DNA from: Planctomycetota bacterium
Lineage (GTDB): Bacteria > Planctomycetota > PUPC01 > DSUN01
NCBI GenBank assembly: GCA_016872875.1
Contig: VGYW01000179.1
Location: forward strand, 1-16,006
Direction of reading: 5' to 3'
DNA length: 16,006 nt
Positions 1 through 6,915 of this stretch are shown here, piece by piece. The position numbers and the translations under genes are program-made. The notes beneath the pieces were generated by a model that was not told where the DNA came from, ran no database searches, and was given only the letters and a program-made list of their open reading frames with translations. The first letter of the stretch is position 1. Every line of letters starts with the position of its first letter.

Positions 1-50
1 ACGAACCAGGTGAGCGTTTGGCCCCAGGGGTAGTCAAATGACCAGTGCAT
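1..50 (-). CDS. 5' end of an unidentified gene, cut by the window edge
   Basis: An ATG at 50 opens a frame that reads MHWSFDYPWGQTLTWF and runs off the window without a stop. It starts 7 bases after the hairpin at 57-141 and follows the lipoprotein genes in the same direction, so it is probably the next gene of this cluster. The aromatic, hydrophobic start resembles the first residues of membrane proteins such as the BatA-like protein at 1542-3815, but sixteen codons cannot identify a family. No strong Shine-Dalgarno sequence is visible before the ATG. The frame could be a chance opening. Confidence 0.4.
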   Translation of the reverse strand, partial: MHWSFDYPWGQTLTWF

Positions 51-56
51 CGTCGC

Positions 57-141
57 TACGTGCCGCGTCCCACGTGCCGCGTGCCAGGACAAGGCAGATG
101 GGAACCTCTCTTGGCACGCGGGACGCGGGACGCGGGACGTA
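57..141 (-). repeat. Long hairpin built of 7-mers after the lipoprotein gene
   Basis: Arms at 57-94 and 105-141 are inverted copies. About 30 bp pair with three mismatches around a 10-nt loop at 95-104. Each arm is made of degenerate 7-mers of the type CGTGCCG or CGTCCCG. The hairpin begins 5 nt after the stop codon of the gene at 147-746. There is no T-run, so it is not a classic intrinsic terminator, although it could stall RNA polymerase or protect a 3' end. Confidence 0.75.
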
Positions 142-146
142 TCTCC

Positions 147-746
147 TTACAGGACAGGATGTTTCGGCTTTTCCGGCTGGCGCAGCTTGGCCGGCCAGTC
201 GGGCGGCTCCACCGCGTCGTCCTTCAGGATGTCCGGGCCGAAGAAACCCACCACGAGGTCCGCGAACTCGACCGGGTTGAAGCCGAAGCGCAGGTTCAGG
301 AGCCAGACCACCCAGAGGCCGAGGGTGTAGCGCTCGGCCACCTGGGTGCCCCAGCAGGGCTTGACGGAAGTGTCGTATTCGCGGCCAGTTACGAATATGC
401 CCTTGGACTCGATCATCGGGGGGGCGCCGGCCCACTCCTTGCCCCAGGAGAAGGGAACCCCTTCACCCTTCTCGATTTCGGAGCCGGCGGCGGTGTAGCG
501 GCCGTGCCAGCCGATGGAGTAGAAGGTCTGCCCCTCGCCTCCGCCCAGGACCAACCAGTCCGTCATCCTCAGGCGGATGTAAGGCACCGGCCCGGCCACG
601 CCGGTGCTGGCGTCCCAGCAGTCCGCGAAGTCGAGCCAGCGCTTGCCCCAATAGGACTGCGTCTGGTTGGCGCACCCGGCCGCGAGGAGGGCCAGGAAGA
701 GCGCGATGCGTGACGCGTGATGCGTGATCAGAGGAGTAAAGTTCAT
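147..746 (-). CDS. Predicted lipoprotein, paralogue of the upstream gene
   Basis: This 199-aa protein has a lipoprotein signal: a short N-terminus, a hydrophobic stretch at about residues 14-23, and a lipobox LAAGC with the acylated cysteine at residue 25. It should be exported and anchored to a membrane. No known domain is recognised. It is homologous to the neighbouring protein at 743-1378: both share a W/G-x-x-L-x-D-x-x-DC segment, an LTD/MTD-x-x-VLG segment, GRY-x-AAGS, and a C-terminal N-x-VE-x-x-D-x-x-VG motif followed by D-x-L-x-DD. The start at 746 is chosen because its ATG overlaps the upstream TGA as ATGA and AAAGGA lies 9 nt before it. The frame stays open far upstream, but that longer frame runs through the neighbour's coding sequence and is not credible. 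Codons 7-14 come from three 7-mers (706-726) of the intergenic-repeat type. Confidence 0.8.
   Translation of the reverse strand: MNFTPLITHHASRIALFLALLAAGCANQTQSYWGKRWLDFADCWDASTGVAGPVPYIRLRMTDWLVLGGGEGQTFYSIGWHGRYTAAGSEIEKGEGVPFSWGKEWAGAPPMIESKGIFVTGREYDTSVKPCWGTQVAERYTLGLWVVWLLNLRFGFNPVEFADLVVGFFGPDILKDDAVEPPDWPAKLRQPEKPKHPVL
706..726. repeat. Three 7-mers inside a signal-peptide coding region
   Basis: Reading the plus strand, ATGCGTG, ACGCGTG and ATGCGTG follow each other without a break. The same kind of 7-mer builds the hairpin after fabF at 9418-9498. Here the array lies inside the 5' coding end of the lipoprotein gene and encodes the residues THHASRI before the hydrophobic core. No partner arm was found nearby. 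Confidence 0.7.
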
Positions 747-1378
747 TGCTTGTCGTCCTTTCGTTGCCAGGTGTCGTCGCCGAGGAGGTCGTAGGTGGAG
801 AGGCCGACGAGGAAGTCGGTCAGCTCGACAAGGTTGAGCTCGAGACGCAGGGCAAGGAGGAGCGTGGCAGAGACGCCGGCCCAACAACTCTCGGCCAGGC
901 GGCCGCCGGGGCCGGGCTTTGTGGCGTCGTAGCTGCGGTGCGTGAGCACAAGCCAGTCGGTATGGACCGTGGTGCCCGCGGTCTCCTCGTGGTTGTGGTA
1001 GATGGGCAGGCCCGCCGCGAGTGGCACACCCGAGCCCGCGGCGCGATAGCGCCCGCGCCAGCCGTAGCACACCGGCTGCGCGTAGCCGTTGCCCAGCACG
1101 AAGAAGTCGGTGAGCTTCGCCCGCATGTAGACGTGTGGGACGAGGAGCATGTGCCAGCGCGGCTTGCGCTCGACGATCGGCTTCCCGCTCGTCGGCTCCA
1201 GCGCGTAGCCGGTCGCCCTGGGGAAGAGGAACGGCGCGACGGGCCAACCGAGGCCGGCCTCGGCCTCCATGCAATCCGCCAGGTCCGCCCCGCGCCGGGC
1301 GAAGTACTCGCCCACCGGCGTCGAGCACCCGCCAGCCACGGCGCACAAGGCGACTACAAGCAGTCTGCCGCTTCGCAT
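743..1378 (-). CDS. Predicted lipoprotein, first of a tandem paralogous pair
   Basis: A 211-aa protein with a short lipoprotein signal peptide: basic residues R2 and R5, a hydrophobic core to about residue 15, and lipobox VAGGC with Cys18. It is expected to sit in a membrane facing the periplasm. The mature part is rich in Trp, Tyr and Gly and ends in NLVELTDFLVGL followed by DLLGDD, matching NPVEFADLVVGF and DILKDD in the downstream paralogue. This points to tandem duplication and then divergence. The family is not recognised by name. AGGAG lies about 12 nt before the ATG at 1378, and the gene overlaps the next by ATGA, so the two are probably translationally coupled. It follows the BatA-like gene and a long hairpin, which suggests co-transcription but perhaps at a different level. 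Confidence 0.8.
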   Translation of the reverse strand: MRSGRLLVVALCAVAGGCSTPVGEYFARRGADLADCMEAEAGLGWPVAPFLFPRATGYALEPTSGKPIVERKPRWHMLLVPHVYMRAKLTDFFVLGNGYAQPVCYGWRGRYRAAGSGVPLAAGLPIYHNHEETAGTTVHTDWLVLTHRSYDATKPGPGGRLAESCWAGVSATLLLALRLELNLVELTDFLVGLSTYDLLGDDTWQRKDDKQ

Positions 1379-1402
1379 TGGGCTTTCTCGCTCCTGAGGG
1401 GC

Positions 1403-1526
1403 AGAGAAGAGATAAGGTAAAATGATTACGGGTAAAATGATAAGAATCAGAATCAGAATCGGAATCCGAACCCGATCTCTTCTCTTATCATTTTACCGCT
1501 CAATCATTTTACCTCAAATCTCCTCT
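1403..1526 (-). repeat. Long hairpin between the BatA-like gene and the lipoprotein pair
   Basis: Arms at 1403-1444 and 1483-1526 are inverted copies that match at roughly 37 of 44 positions. Each arm carries two copies of GGTAAAATGAT spaced about 15 nt apart. The loop holds a second small array with a 6-nt period (AGAATC-like, 1443-1465). The region is strikingly AT-rich for this genome. The first transcribed arm starts 15 nt after the stop of the gene at 1542-3815. Confidence 0.8.
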
Positions 1527-1541
1527 TGTCTTCTCCTCTCC

Positions 1542-3815
1542 TCACTGAGCCACCCCCGGATTCCGTCGGCGAAGGACCTCGAAGAGAGGCAACCTGATGC
1601 CGCCCGCCCTCGCTGCGCGGCTCAAGAGGTTGCCGAAGAGCGACTCGACGACGAAGATGAGGAGCGCCACCTTGAAGAGGGTGGGCCAGCTCTTCTCCTC
1701 CTCACGCGACTTCTTGACCTCCTGGACCACGTCGCGCTTGGCGCCCTCGACGAACTTCAGGCGCCCCGTCGGCGCCGCCGCCAGTATCTTCTCCGGGTCC
1801 TCCATCGTGATGAACGACTCCTTGACGTCCAGGTTCACCCCGAACCCGCCGCTGTTGGTGAAGGCGGGGTCGGCAGCGACCCTGTAGATGCCTGGGCGGT
1901 CGGTCTGTGCGAAGACGCACTCGGCGTAGCTGCCCTTGAGCTGCGCCGGGAGCGTGACCGTTCGCCCAGGCGGCTCATCCGAGGGGATGGTCACCTCCAC
2001 CTTGTCCTTGTAGTGGGCGGCGATGGCCTGGAACTTCACCTCGTCCTTGAGCCTGAAGGAGCTTGCGCGAACGTCGGCCCCCGATAGGTAGTAGGCGATG
2101 CCGTGAACCCAGGGGAGGAAGGCGCGGCGGAGGGGGAAGTTGCCCCACTCGGCGTCGCAGGCGCTCGTGAAGAGGAGCACCTTGCCCTTCTCGAAGACGC
2201 CCTCGACGAGCGCCGGCTGGCCGTTCGTGAAGCTCTGAAGGACTACTGCGCTCGGCTTGAGCCGCGAGCGGTCAGTGCCCCAGCAGAGCCAGAAGCGCGC
2301 GGCCCGCAGGTCGAGCTTGGCCCTGAAGAGCGGGTGGCCCTCGCGGGTCTCGCCGAACTCGAAGGTCTGCTTCTTCGCCGCGTCGCCGACGGGCTGGGTG
2401 AGGGTGATGGGGAGGAAGACCCACTGGTTGTAGCGCTGGGGGTTGACCTTTCCGCCGAGGAAGACCATGAGGCTGCCGCCCTCGCGGAGGAAGTTCTCGA
2501 GCTTCACGAGGTCGGCGCCGTCGAGCGACGCCACGTTGCAGAGGACCACGGTGCGATAGTCGTCGAGCTTGACGGCAGGGAACTCAGCGGCGGACACGAT
2601 GCGGGCGTCAACGGGCGGCGGGCCTTCGGCCCCCGCGGCTGCCCCCCCAGGGCTGAGGGCGTTGCCCAGGTAGAAGGTCTCGCCCAGCGGCCCGATGGCC
2701 GAGGGGTCGCCGTCCACAACGAGCACCTTCGAGCGCTCGCCCACCTGCATCGTGAGGAAGTGCTGGTCGTCAATCGCCAGGGCGTCCTCCTGGAGGCTGA
2801 GGACGCAGCGATAGGTGCCCGCCGGGCCGAGGCGGGTGGTGAGGCTGACGGGTGTGGGCGCCCCTGGGCGGACCGCGAAGGTCTCCTGAGCAACGGGCTT
2901 GTCGTTCACGCTCAGCGTCGCAACGTTCCCCGGCGAGCCGGCGCCCACCGCCCACACCTGAGCGGTCACGGTGCACTGCTCCGGGCCTGCGGCTGACACT
3001 GTGGCTGACTCGATGAAGCAGTTGGGGGAGCCCTTCCGCCCGAAGCTGGTGATGCACACCGTGGCGTCGGTGGCCACGCTCCTGAGGAAGTCGCTCTTGA
3101 GCATCGCCTCCCAGCCCGATGCCTGAAGATCGGTTAGGAGATGAACCTCCCTGCGCCGTTTCTGCTCCTTACTCTCTTCACTCGTCGTCGTCCTCGTCGT
3201 CGTCGTCGTTCTCGCCTCTTTGCCTTTCTCCCCGCCCGCGTCGGCTCGTCGGCCGACGATGCGGAGCGCGGCGGTGAGGGCGGGGTGGACGTTTGTGCCG
3301 AGGAGCGAGGGTTTGGCCTGCCTGAGCGCGGCCCGCGCGCGCTCGTGGTCGGCCGTCAGCTCGGGCACCAGCAGCTCCTCCTTCTCGTTCATCAGCAGCA
3401 CGGCCACGTCGTCCCCGGGCTTGAGCGTGCCGATGAGGCCGAGTGCGGCCTCGCGGGCAGCCTCGAAGCGGGAGCGCCCCTTGTCCACGTAGCGCATCGA
3501 ATACGAGTTGTCGAGCACGATGGCCATCGAGACCGGGGCGTCGGGGCTGAGCTGCGTCTCCTCCCGCGACCTGGTGCAGCGCGCCATGCCCATAGCGATG
3601 ATGAAGACGAGCGCCATGCGGGTGAGCATGAGGAGGATGTTCTTGAGCCTCGTGCGGCGCACGGCCTTCCTCTGGCAGGCCTTCAGGAAGCGGATGGAGG
3701 GGAAGTCGATGATCCGTGCCGTGGGGCTTTGGAGCATGTGGATGATGACCGGTATGGCGAGCGCGGCCGCGCCCGCGTAGATGAAGCTCCAGTGCGTTGG
3801 GGTGAAGCCCCACAT
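1542..3815 (-). CDS. BatA-N / vWA / GATase-like membrane protein
   Basis: A 757-aa protein. Residues 1-80 match the BatA (aerotolerance regulator) N-terminal domain: a membrane segment at about 10-28 ending in IPVIIHML, a basic linker, and a second segment at about 58-79. Residues 95-255 form a von Willebrand A domain with MIDAS residues D102-x-S104-x-S106, T174 and D229. Residues about 362-470 look like a class I glutamine-amidotransferase-like fold (KVLVVDGDPS, then LREGGSLMVFLGG). A last membrane segment lies at about 712-731. The family is usually coupled to MoxR ATPases and DUF58 proteins and is thought to act at the cell envelope; its biochemical role is unclear. The ATG at 3815 has GAGGG 6 nt upstream. 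Residues 203-211 are a Thr/Arg run encoded by a triplet repeat inside the vWA domain. It follows the DUF58 gene after 116 bp that contain a hairpin. Confidence 0.88.
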   Translation of the reverse strand: MWGFTPTHWSFIYAGAAALAIPVIIHMLQSPTARIIDFPSIRFLKACQRKAVRRTRLKNILLMLTRMALVFIIAMGMARCTRSREETQLSPDAPVSMAIVLDNSYSMRYVDKGRSRFEAAREAALGLIGTLKPGDDVAVLLMNEKEELLVPELTADHERARAALRQAKPSLLGTNVHPALTAALRIVGRRADAGGEKGKEARTTTTTRTTTSEESKEQKRRREVHLLTDLQASGWEAMLKSDFLRSVATDATVCITSFGRKGSPNCFIESATVSAAGPEQCTVTAQVWAVGAGSPGNVATLSVNDKPVAQETFAVRPGAPTPVSLTTRLGPAGTYRCVLSLQEDALAIDDQHFLTMQVGERSKVLVVDGDPSAIGPLGETFYLGNALSPGGAAAGAEGPPPVDARIVSAAEFPAVKLDDYRTVVLCNVASLDGADLVKLENFLREGGSLMVFLGGKVNPQRYNQWVFLPITLTQPVGDAAKKQTFEFGETREGHPLFRAKLDLRAARFWLCWGTDRSRLKPSAVVLQSFTNGQPALVEGVFEKGKVLLFTSACDAEWGNFPLRRAFLPWVHGIAYYLSGADVRASSFRLKDEVKFQAIAAHYKDKVEVTIPSDEPPGRTVTLPAQLKGSYAECVFAQTDRPGIYRVAADPAFTNSGGFGVNLDVKESFITMEDPEKILAAAPTGRLKFVEGAKRDVVQEVKKSREEEKSWPTLFKVALLIFVVESLFGNLLSRAARAGGIRLPLFEVLRRRNPGVAQ
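3183..3214. repeat. GTC triplet array inside the vWA coding sequence
   Basis: CGT/GTC triplets run with two interruptions and are read in frame on the minus strand as a Thr-rich run (residues 203-211 of the vWA protein). A very similar array lies before fabH at 14352-14383. The run sits between the MIDAS threonine and the following TDLQ strand, in a charged loop that could tolerate length change. Confidence 0.8.
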
Positions 3816-3833
3816 GGGAAGCCCTCAAAGGCG

Positions 3834-3929
3834 ATTTCGGATTTCGGATTTCGGATTGCGGATTGGCACACGAAGCGGCGCGTGGCATTTGGTTCTGAAA
3901 TCCGAAATCCGAAATCCGAAATCCGAAAT
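3834..3929 (-). repeat. 7-mer hairpin between the DUF58 gene and the BatA-like gene
   Basis: Arms at 3834-3866 and 3897-3929 each carry almost five copies of the 7-mer ATTTCGG, in opposite orientation, with three mismatches over 33 bp and a 30-nt loop. The first transcribed arm starts 2 nt after the DUF58 stop codon, and the second ends 18 nt before the next ATG, so the hairpin fills nearly the whole gap. Confidence 0.85.
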
Positions 3930-3931
3930 GC

Positions 3932-4837
3932 TCATCGTACCTTCTCCCTCCTCGTCAGGTACGCGCTCAGGAAGGAGGCGTGCGGAGTTCGGGTGTTGAT
4001 CGTCACGTAGTCAATGTTGTTCTCGTAGCAGGCGCGCTTGTAGAGGGCGATGAAGGCCTCGAGCTCCTTCCCGTAGTCGTCCTTGAGGTCCTTGGGCGCG
4101 ATGCGGATTTTCTCGCCGCTCTCCATGTCGCGGAACGTCGCCACCTTCTCGAAAGGGAAGTTCAGCTCGTGGTCGTCGAGGACGTGGAGGACGGCGACGT
4201 CGTGGCGCTTCTGGCGGAAGTGTGCGAGGCCCTTCACCACCTGCTCGGGGTCGTCCATGAGGTCGGAGATGACGATGATCAGCCCGCGGCGCTTGATCAG
4301 CTCAGCCATGCCGTGGAGGGCGGTGGCCGTGTTGGTGCGCTTGGCCGGCTTGTAGCGGGCGAGGGCGTCGAGCATCGCCCTGAGGTGCGAGAGGGACGAG
4401 CGGGGGGGAAAGTAGTCCTCGATCTTCTCGCCGAAGAGCACCATGCCCGCGCAGTCGGCCTGCTTGATCACCACGTAGGCCAGGCCGGCCGCCAGGTGGC
4501 AGGCGTACTCATATTTCGTCACGCCGTTCGAGCGGTAGGCCATCGAGGCCGAGGAGTCCACCAGCACGTAGGCCTTGAGGTTGGTGCTCTCCTCGTAGCG
4601 CTTGATGTAGTAGCGCTCGGTGCGGGCGTAGACGCGCCAGTCGAGGCGCTTCAGGTCGTCGCCCTTCACGTATTGGCGGTGGTCGGCGAACTCGGTGGAG
4701 AGGCCCTTATAGGGGCTGCGGTGGGAGCCGGTCATCGCCCCTTCCACGAGCGCGCGCGAGGTCAGCGAGCAGTGCTGGAGGTGCCGCAGCGTGTCGGGGT
4801 CGAGGAACCGCGAGCTGTCGGCCTTCGCTGTTCTCAT
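3932..4837 (-). CDS. DUF58 domain protein with vWA-like fold
   Basis: A 301-aa protein. Residues 37-72 carry the DUF58 signature: G-x-H-x-SPYKGLS-x-EFADHRQY, then GDD-x-x-x-LDWRVYART. A vWA-like strand ending in D94-S-S-A-S98 follows and could bind a divalent metal. No signal peptide or membrane span is seen, so it is probably cytoplasmic. DUF58 proteins normally sit between a MoxR AAA+ ATPase and BatA/vWA membrane proteins. Here the BatA-like gene follows directly, but no moxR gene precedes it in the window. The ATG at 4837 is preceded by GGGAGG and GGAG. Its expression could come from the cassette promoter near 6820 by read-through, or from a promoter not recognised here. Confidence 0.9.
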   Translation of the reverse strand: MRTAKADSSRFLDPDTLRHLQHCSLTSRALVEGAMTGSHRSPYKGLSTEFADHRQYVKGDDLKRLDWRVYARTERYYIKRYEESTNLKAYVLVDSSASMAYRSNGVTKYEYACHLAAGLAYVVIKQADCAGMVLFGEKIEDYFPPRSSLSHLRAMLDALARYKPAKRTNTATALHGMAELIKRRGLIIVISDLMDDPEQVVKGLAHFRQKRHDVAVLHVLDDHELNFPFEKVATFRDMESGEKIRIAPKDLKDDYGKELEAFIALYKRACYENNIDYVTINTRTPHASFLSAYLTRREKVR

Positions 4838-4853
4838 GGCTCCGGACCTCCCG

Positions 4854-4876
4854 CCACGGCAGCCAGAAGGCCGTGG
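4854..4876 (-). other. Small perfect hairpin before the DUF58 gene
   Basis: CCACGGC (4854-4860) and GCCGTGG (4870-4876) pair perfectly around a 9-nt loop. The hairpin lies 37 nt after the stop of the 517-aa gene and just upstream of the Shine-Dalgarno sequence of the DUF58 gene. No T-run follows, so termination is not demonstrated. It differs in style from the long repeat hairpins at other gene ends. Confidence 0.4.
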
Positions 4877-4880
4877 GAAT

Positions 4881-4899
4881 CACGAGTGGGGCTTGCCAT
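4881..4899. repeat. Left copy of an imperfect direct repeat flanking the cassette
   Basis: CACGAGTGGGGCTTGCCAT here resembles the sequence at 6894-6915, which has the same core with a 2-base and a 1-base insertion and one substitution. The two copies bracket the AT-richer two-gene cassette. They could be remnants of a duplicated target or a recombination site, or chance similarity. Confidence 0.35.
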
Positions 4900-4913
4900 T
4901 CGCATGGTTGATC

Positions 4914-6467
4914 TCACGGGGCTCGCACCAGGTGGGGGTAGGGTCGCTCAGTCTTATCGATCCACACGCGGAACCCTGCGTCGCCTGCCCGCACGAGCAT
5001 ACGCCCAGAAACGTGCATGGCTAGAAGCACCTCTTGAAGGGAAGAATTGGCACCCGCGGTGGAGTCAATGAGAATCTCGCCCAGGATCTGCCTGTCTGCC
5101 GCCTTCTGGTGGCGTAGCAGCTCTGGGGTACTCAACTCAGTGACCCAGACGTGTTTGGGCATCCTCATGCTGCGGTAGAGCGCAGCAGAGCCTGCGGAGA
5201 ACCCTCCTGCTGAAGTCGGGGACCTTCGCGCTGCGTTGCCAATCCCAACCTTGAACTGGTTAGACAAGCGCAGATAGGTCCTTCGCATAAGCCGGCGCAA
5301 AAGGGCTTCGTCCAGAAACGCATCCTCGTCCTCAGTGTAGAACCCTATGATCTTGTTAGTGTTCCTGAGGATCACATCGACCCATTCGAAGACTTGATCC
5401 GCCTGCATCGCGACGCTTCTGGGCGCGGGAACAAGTATGCCAGCCACATTCCCCTGGATTGAATAGCCATCCTTTGACCTGCTGACCTGCAAACCCATAT
5501 AAGGCCCGTAGGCGTCGTCGTGAACGTAGAACCTGCCTATCCAGTCGGAATTGTAGCTGTACCCCTTGGAGCCTTCCCGAGGCGGCTGAAAATCGTGGCC
5601 GACAACAGCGACGGCGTGCGCGCCACGAGTTGTGCGGAGTATGGCCAGCACAGGAAGCTCTGACTCCACGTAGGCGTGAATGATCCTGGCCATGTGTTCT
5701 GGAGCGCGCGGCCAGGCGTTGGGGAAGAACAGTGGCGAGTACCCCATGTCCCGCATGGCTTGGGAAATCTGCTCCGGCGTGAGTCCCCTACGCTGTTGTC
5801 CAATCGTTAGATACTTCGTCGCCATATCAGTTATGCGGGAGGGTCTGTACCTCGAAAGGCCGTATTTCCGCCACATGTAATGGCCTATAGACCAGAGGGC
5901 CGCCCCCGCGCATACGTTGACGTTTGTGTCTTGCTGGATGAACGGCGCCCCGCGGGCCGAAAGCTCATTGCCGCTGAGGTTCACCGGCATGTCGATCTTG
6001 CAGGTTATGAAGCCTGACACTCCATCGTCATTCCATGGCCGTACGATGGTGCGGCCGGTAAGGAAACCCGGCACTGGCGGGATAACGACGAAGCCAAGGT
6101 ATGCCTGTGCCTGCTTGTTGTTGAGACGGAGCAGATCCCTTCTTCGAATCTCGCATCGGAAGAAGTGAAGGCGGACACAATTCCTGGGATACTCGGTTAA
6201 GCCCCTACAGTAGAACGCTCTGAAGACATCGAGGTAGTCCTCGTCGAAGTACTCGCGCTCGAACACCACAGTTCGGCAACCAAGTCTCCTCACGCCAGCC
6301 AGCACACTGGCCAGCGGAACGCGCAACCAGCCCGATGATGCCGGTGTGCCATCGTAGATGTGGCGAAGGACACCGACTACTGCGTCAGCCCAGTCATCAT
6401 CTGGTTGGACTGCGAGGATCCGGATATTGTCGTACAGGCCCAGGAGATCGATGGTTTGCTGGTCCAC
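4914..6467 (-). CDS. Putative papain/C39-like cysteine protease family protein
   Basis: A 517-aa protein, unnamed. The central part has the order expected of a papain-like fold: Gln178/Gln179, Cys186 in VCAGAALW at the start of a helix, His284 in RGAHAVAVVGH, and Asp317/Asp318 in FYVHDDAYGPY. This suggests a cysteine peptidase or a related amide-bond enzyme. Residues 1-150 form a separate region with RLHFF (99-103) and YLGFVVIPPVPG (123-134), which reads as a conserved domain of unknown role. Residues 350-517 form a C-terminal region ending in RVWIDKTERPYPHLV. No signal peptide or membrane span is seen, so it is probably cytoplasmic. The GTG at 6467 is the first start in frame, with a weak GAAGA-type ribosome site. 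It follows a 57-aa gene after 72 bp. Its base composition is clearly lower in GC than its neighbours. The catalytic assignment is inferred from motif order only. Confidence 0.7.
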   Translation of the reverse strand: MDQQTIDLLGLYDNIRILAVQPDDDWADAVVGVLRHIYDGTPASSGWLRVPLASVLAGVRRLGCRTVVFEREYFDEDYLDVFRAFYCRGLTEYPRNCVRLHFFRCEIRRRDLLRLNNKQAQAYLGFVVIPPVPGFLTGRTIVRPWNDDGVSGFITCKIDMPVNLSGNELSARGAPFIQQDTNVNVCAGAALWSIGHYMWRKYGLSRYRPSRITDMATKYLTIGQQRRGLTPEQISQAMRDMGYSPLFFPNAWPRAPEHMARIIHAYVESELPVLAILRTTRGAHAVAVVGHDFQPPREGSKGYSYNSDWIGRFYVHDDAYGPYMGLQVSRSKDGYSIQGNVAGILVPAPRSVAMQADQVFEWVDVILRNTNKIIGFYTEDEDAFLDEALLRRLMRRTYLRLSNQFKVGIGNAARRSPTSAGGFSAGSAALYRSMRMPKHVWVTELSTPELLRHQKAADRQILGEILIDSTAGANSSLQEVLLAMHVSGRMLVRAGDAGFRVWIDKTERPYPHLVRAP

Positions 6468-6539
6468 CGTTTTCTTCGCAATCTGTCGCGGTAGTCTCCG
6501 GGTTTCTCGAGCTGCTCGCAGGGCTGGAACACTGTCGCG

Positions 6540-6713
6540 CTATCGAGTGACCAGGACGTCCTCGTATCGCCGACGAGCTGCTCGCTTTTCGGCCTCGATC
6601 GCGAGGAGTCTTTCGCTGACCTGCTTCGCGATTCGCGCAGAGACTCTACTGAACTGTCTCAGGAATTCCTGTGGGTCCGAATACTCCTTGGGCTTTGCGG
6701 GCCGGATGCCCAT
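6540..6713 (-). CDS. Small charged helical protein, first gene of the cassette
   Basis: A 57-aa protein with a proline-rich start (GIRPAKPKEY) and then an almost continuous, strongly charged amphipathic helix from about residue 14 to 52, rich in Arg, Lys, Glu and Ala. The ATG at 6713 is chosen because AAAGGAG lies 6 nt upstream. A longer open frame upstream to 6896 would run across the promoter at 6808-6836 and is unlikely. The protein is not recognised. It is the first gene after the promoter and lies 72 bp before the cysteine-protease-like gene, so it may be that protein's partner, inhibitor, substrate or adaptor. These roles are guesses from context. Confidence 0.6.
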   Translation of the reverse strand: MGIRPAKPKEYSDPQEFLRQFSRVSARIAKQVSERLLAIEAEKRAARRRYEDVLVTR

Positions 6714-6807
6714 GCCATGCTCCTTTCTCCATCTTTCCTTATGGCAGCGAGCGCGCCGCCAGGTTGCAGCAGCCCTCCATAGGGGCATAGAGAGGTCCCT
6801 GGGTATC

Positions 6808-6836
6808 AAAGTACCATATGCCCATATACATGTCAA
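6808..6836 (-). promoter_or_regulatory. Sigma70-type promoter for the two-gene cassette
   Basis: On the minus strand a perfect -35 box TTGACA (6831-6836) is followed by a 17-bp spacer and TACTTT (6808-6813), a weaker -10. The spacer holds the near repeat ATATGGGCATATGG, which could be an operator. Initiation near 6800 would give a leader of about 90 nt before the 57-aa gene. The surrounding DNA is AT-rich compared with the rest of the window. Confidence 0.6.
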
Positions 6837-6893
6837 GGGAGAAAGCGGTTTTTCTTCGTTGTGGAACCTGCGTGCTCGAACTGCTGCCCCGGA

Positions 6894-6915
6894 CACGAGA
6901 GTGGGGCCTGGCCAT
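6894..6915. repeat. Right copy of the imperfect direct repeat flanking the cassette
   Basis: Related to 4881-4899: both read CACGAG, then (with or without AG) TGGGGC, then a GCCAT end. This copy overlaps the first base of the etfA stop codon on the plus strand, so it sits exactly at the end of etfA. The cassette genes and their promoter lie between the two copies. Confidence 0.35.

Noticed and set aside
747..1346. N-terminal extension of the second lipoprotein across the first one
   Set aside because: It would overlap the whole upstream gene and bury a clear lipobox; the ATGA overlap and ribosome site set the start at 746.
57..3929. Short repeats taken as a CRISPR array
   Set aside because: Units are 4-7 nt, contiguous and arranged as inverted arms without unique spacers, and no cas genes are present.
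3980..5071. Plus-strand open frame of 363 codons across the DUF58 gene
   Set aside because: An antisense shadow in GC-rich DNA, rich in Val/Leu/Gly repeats; the opposite strand encodes the full DUF58 signature.
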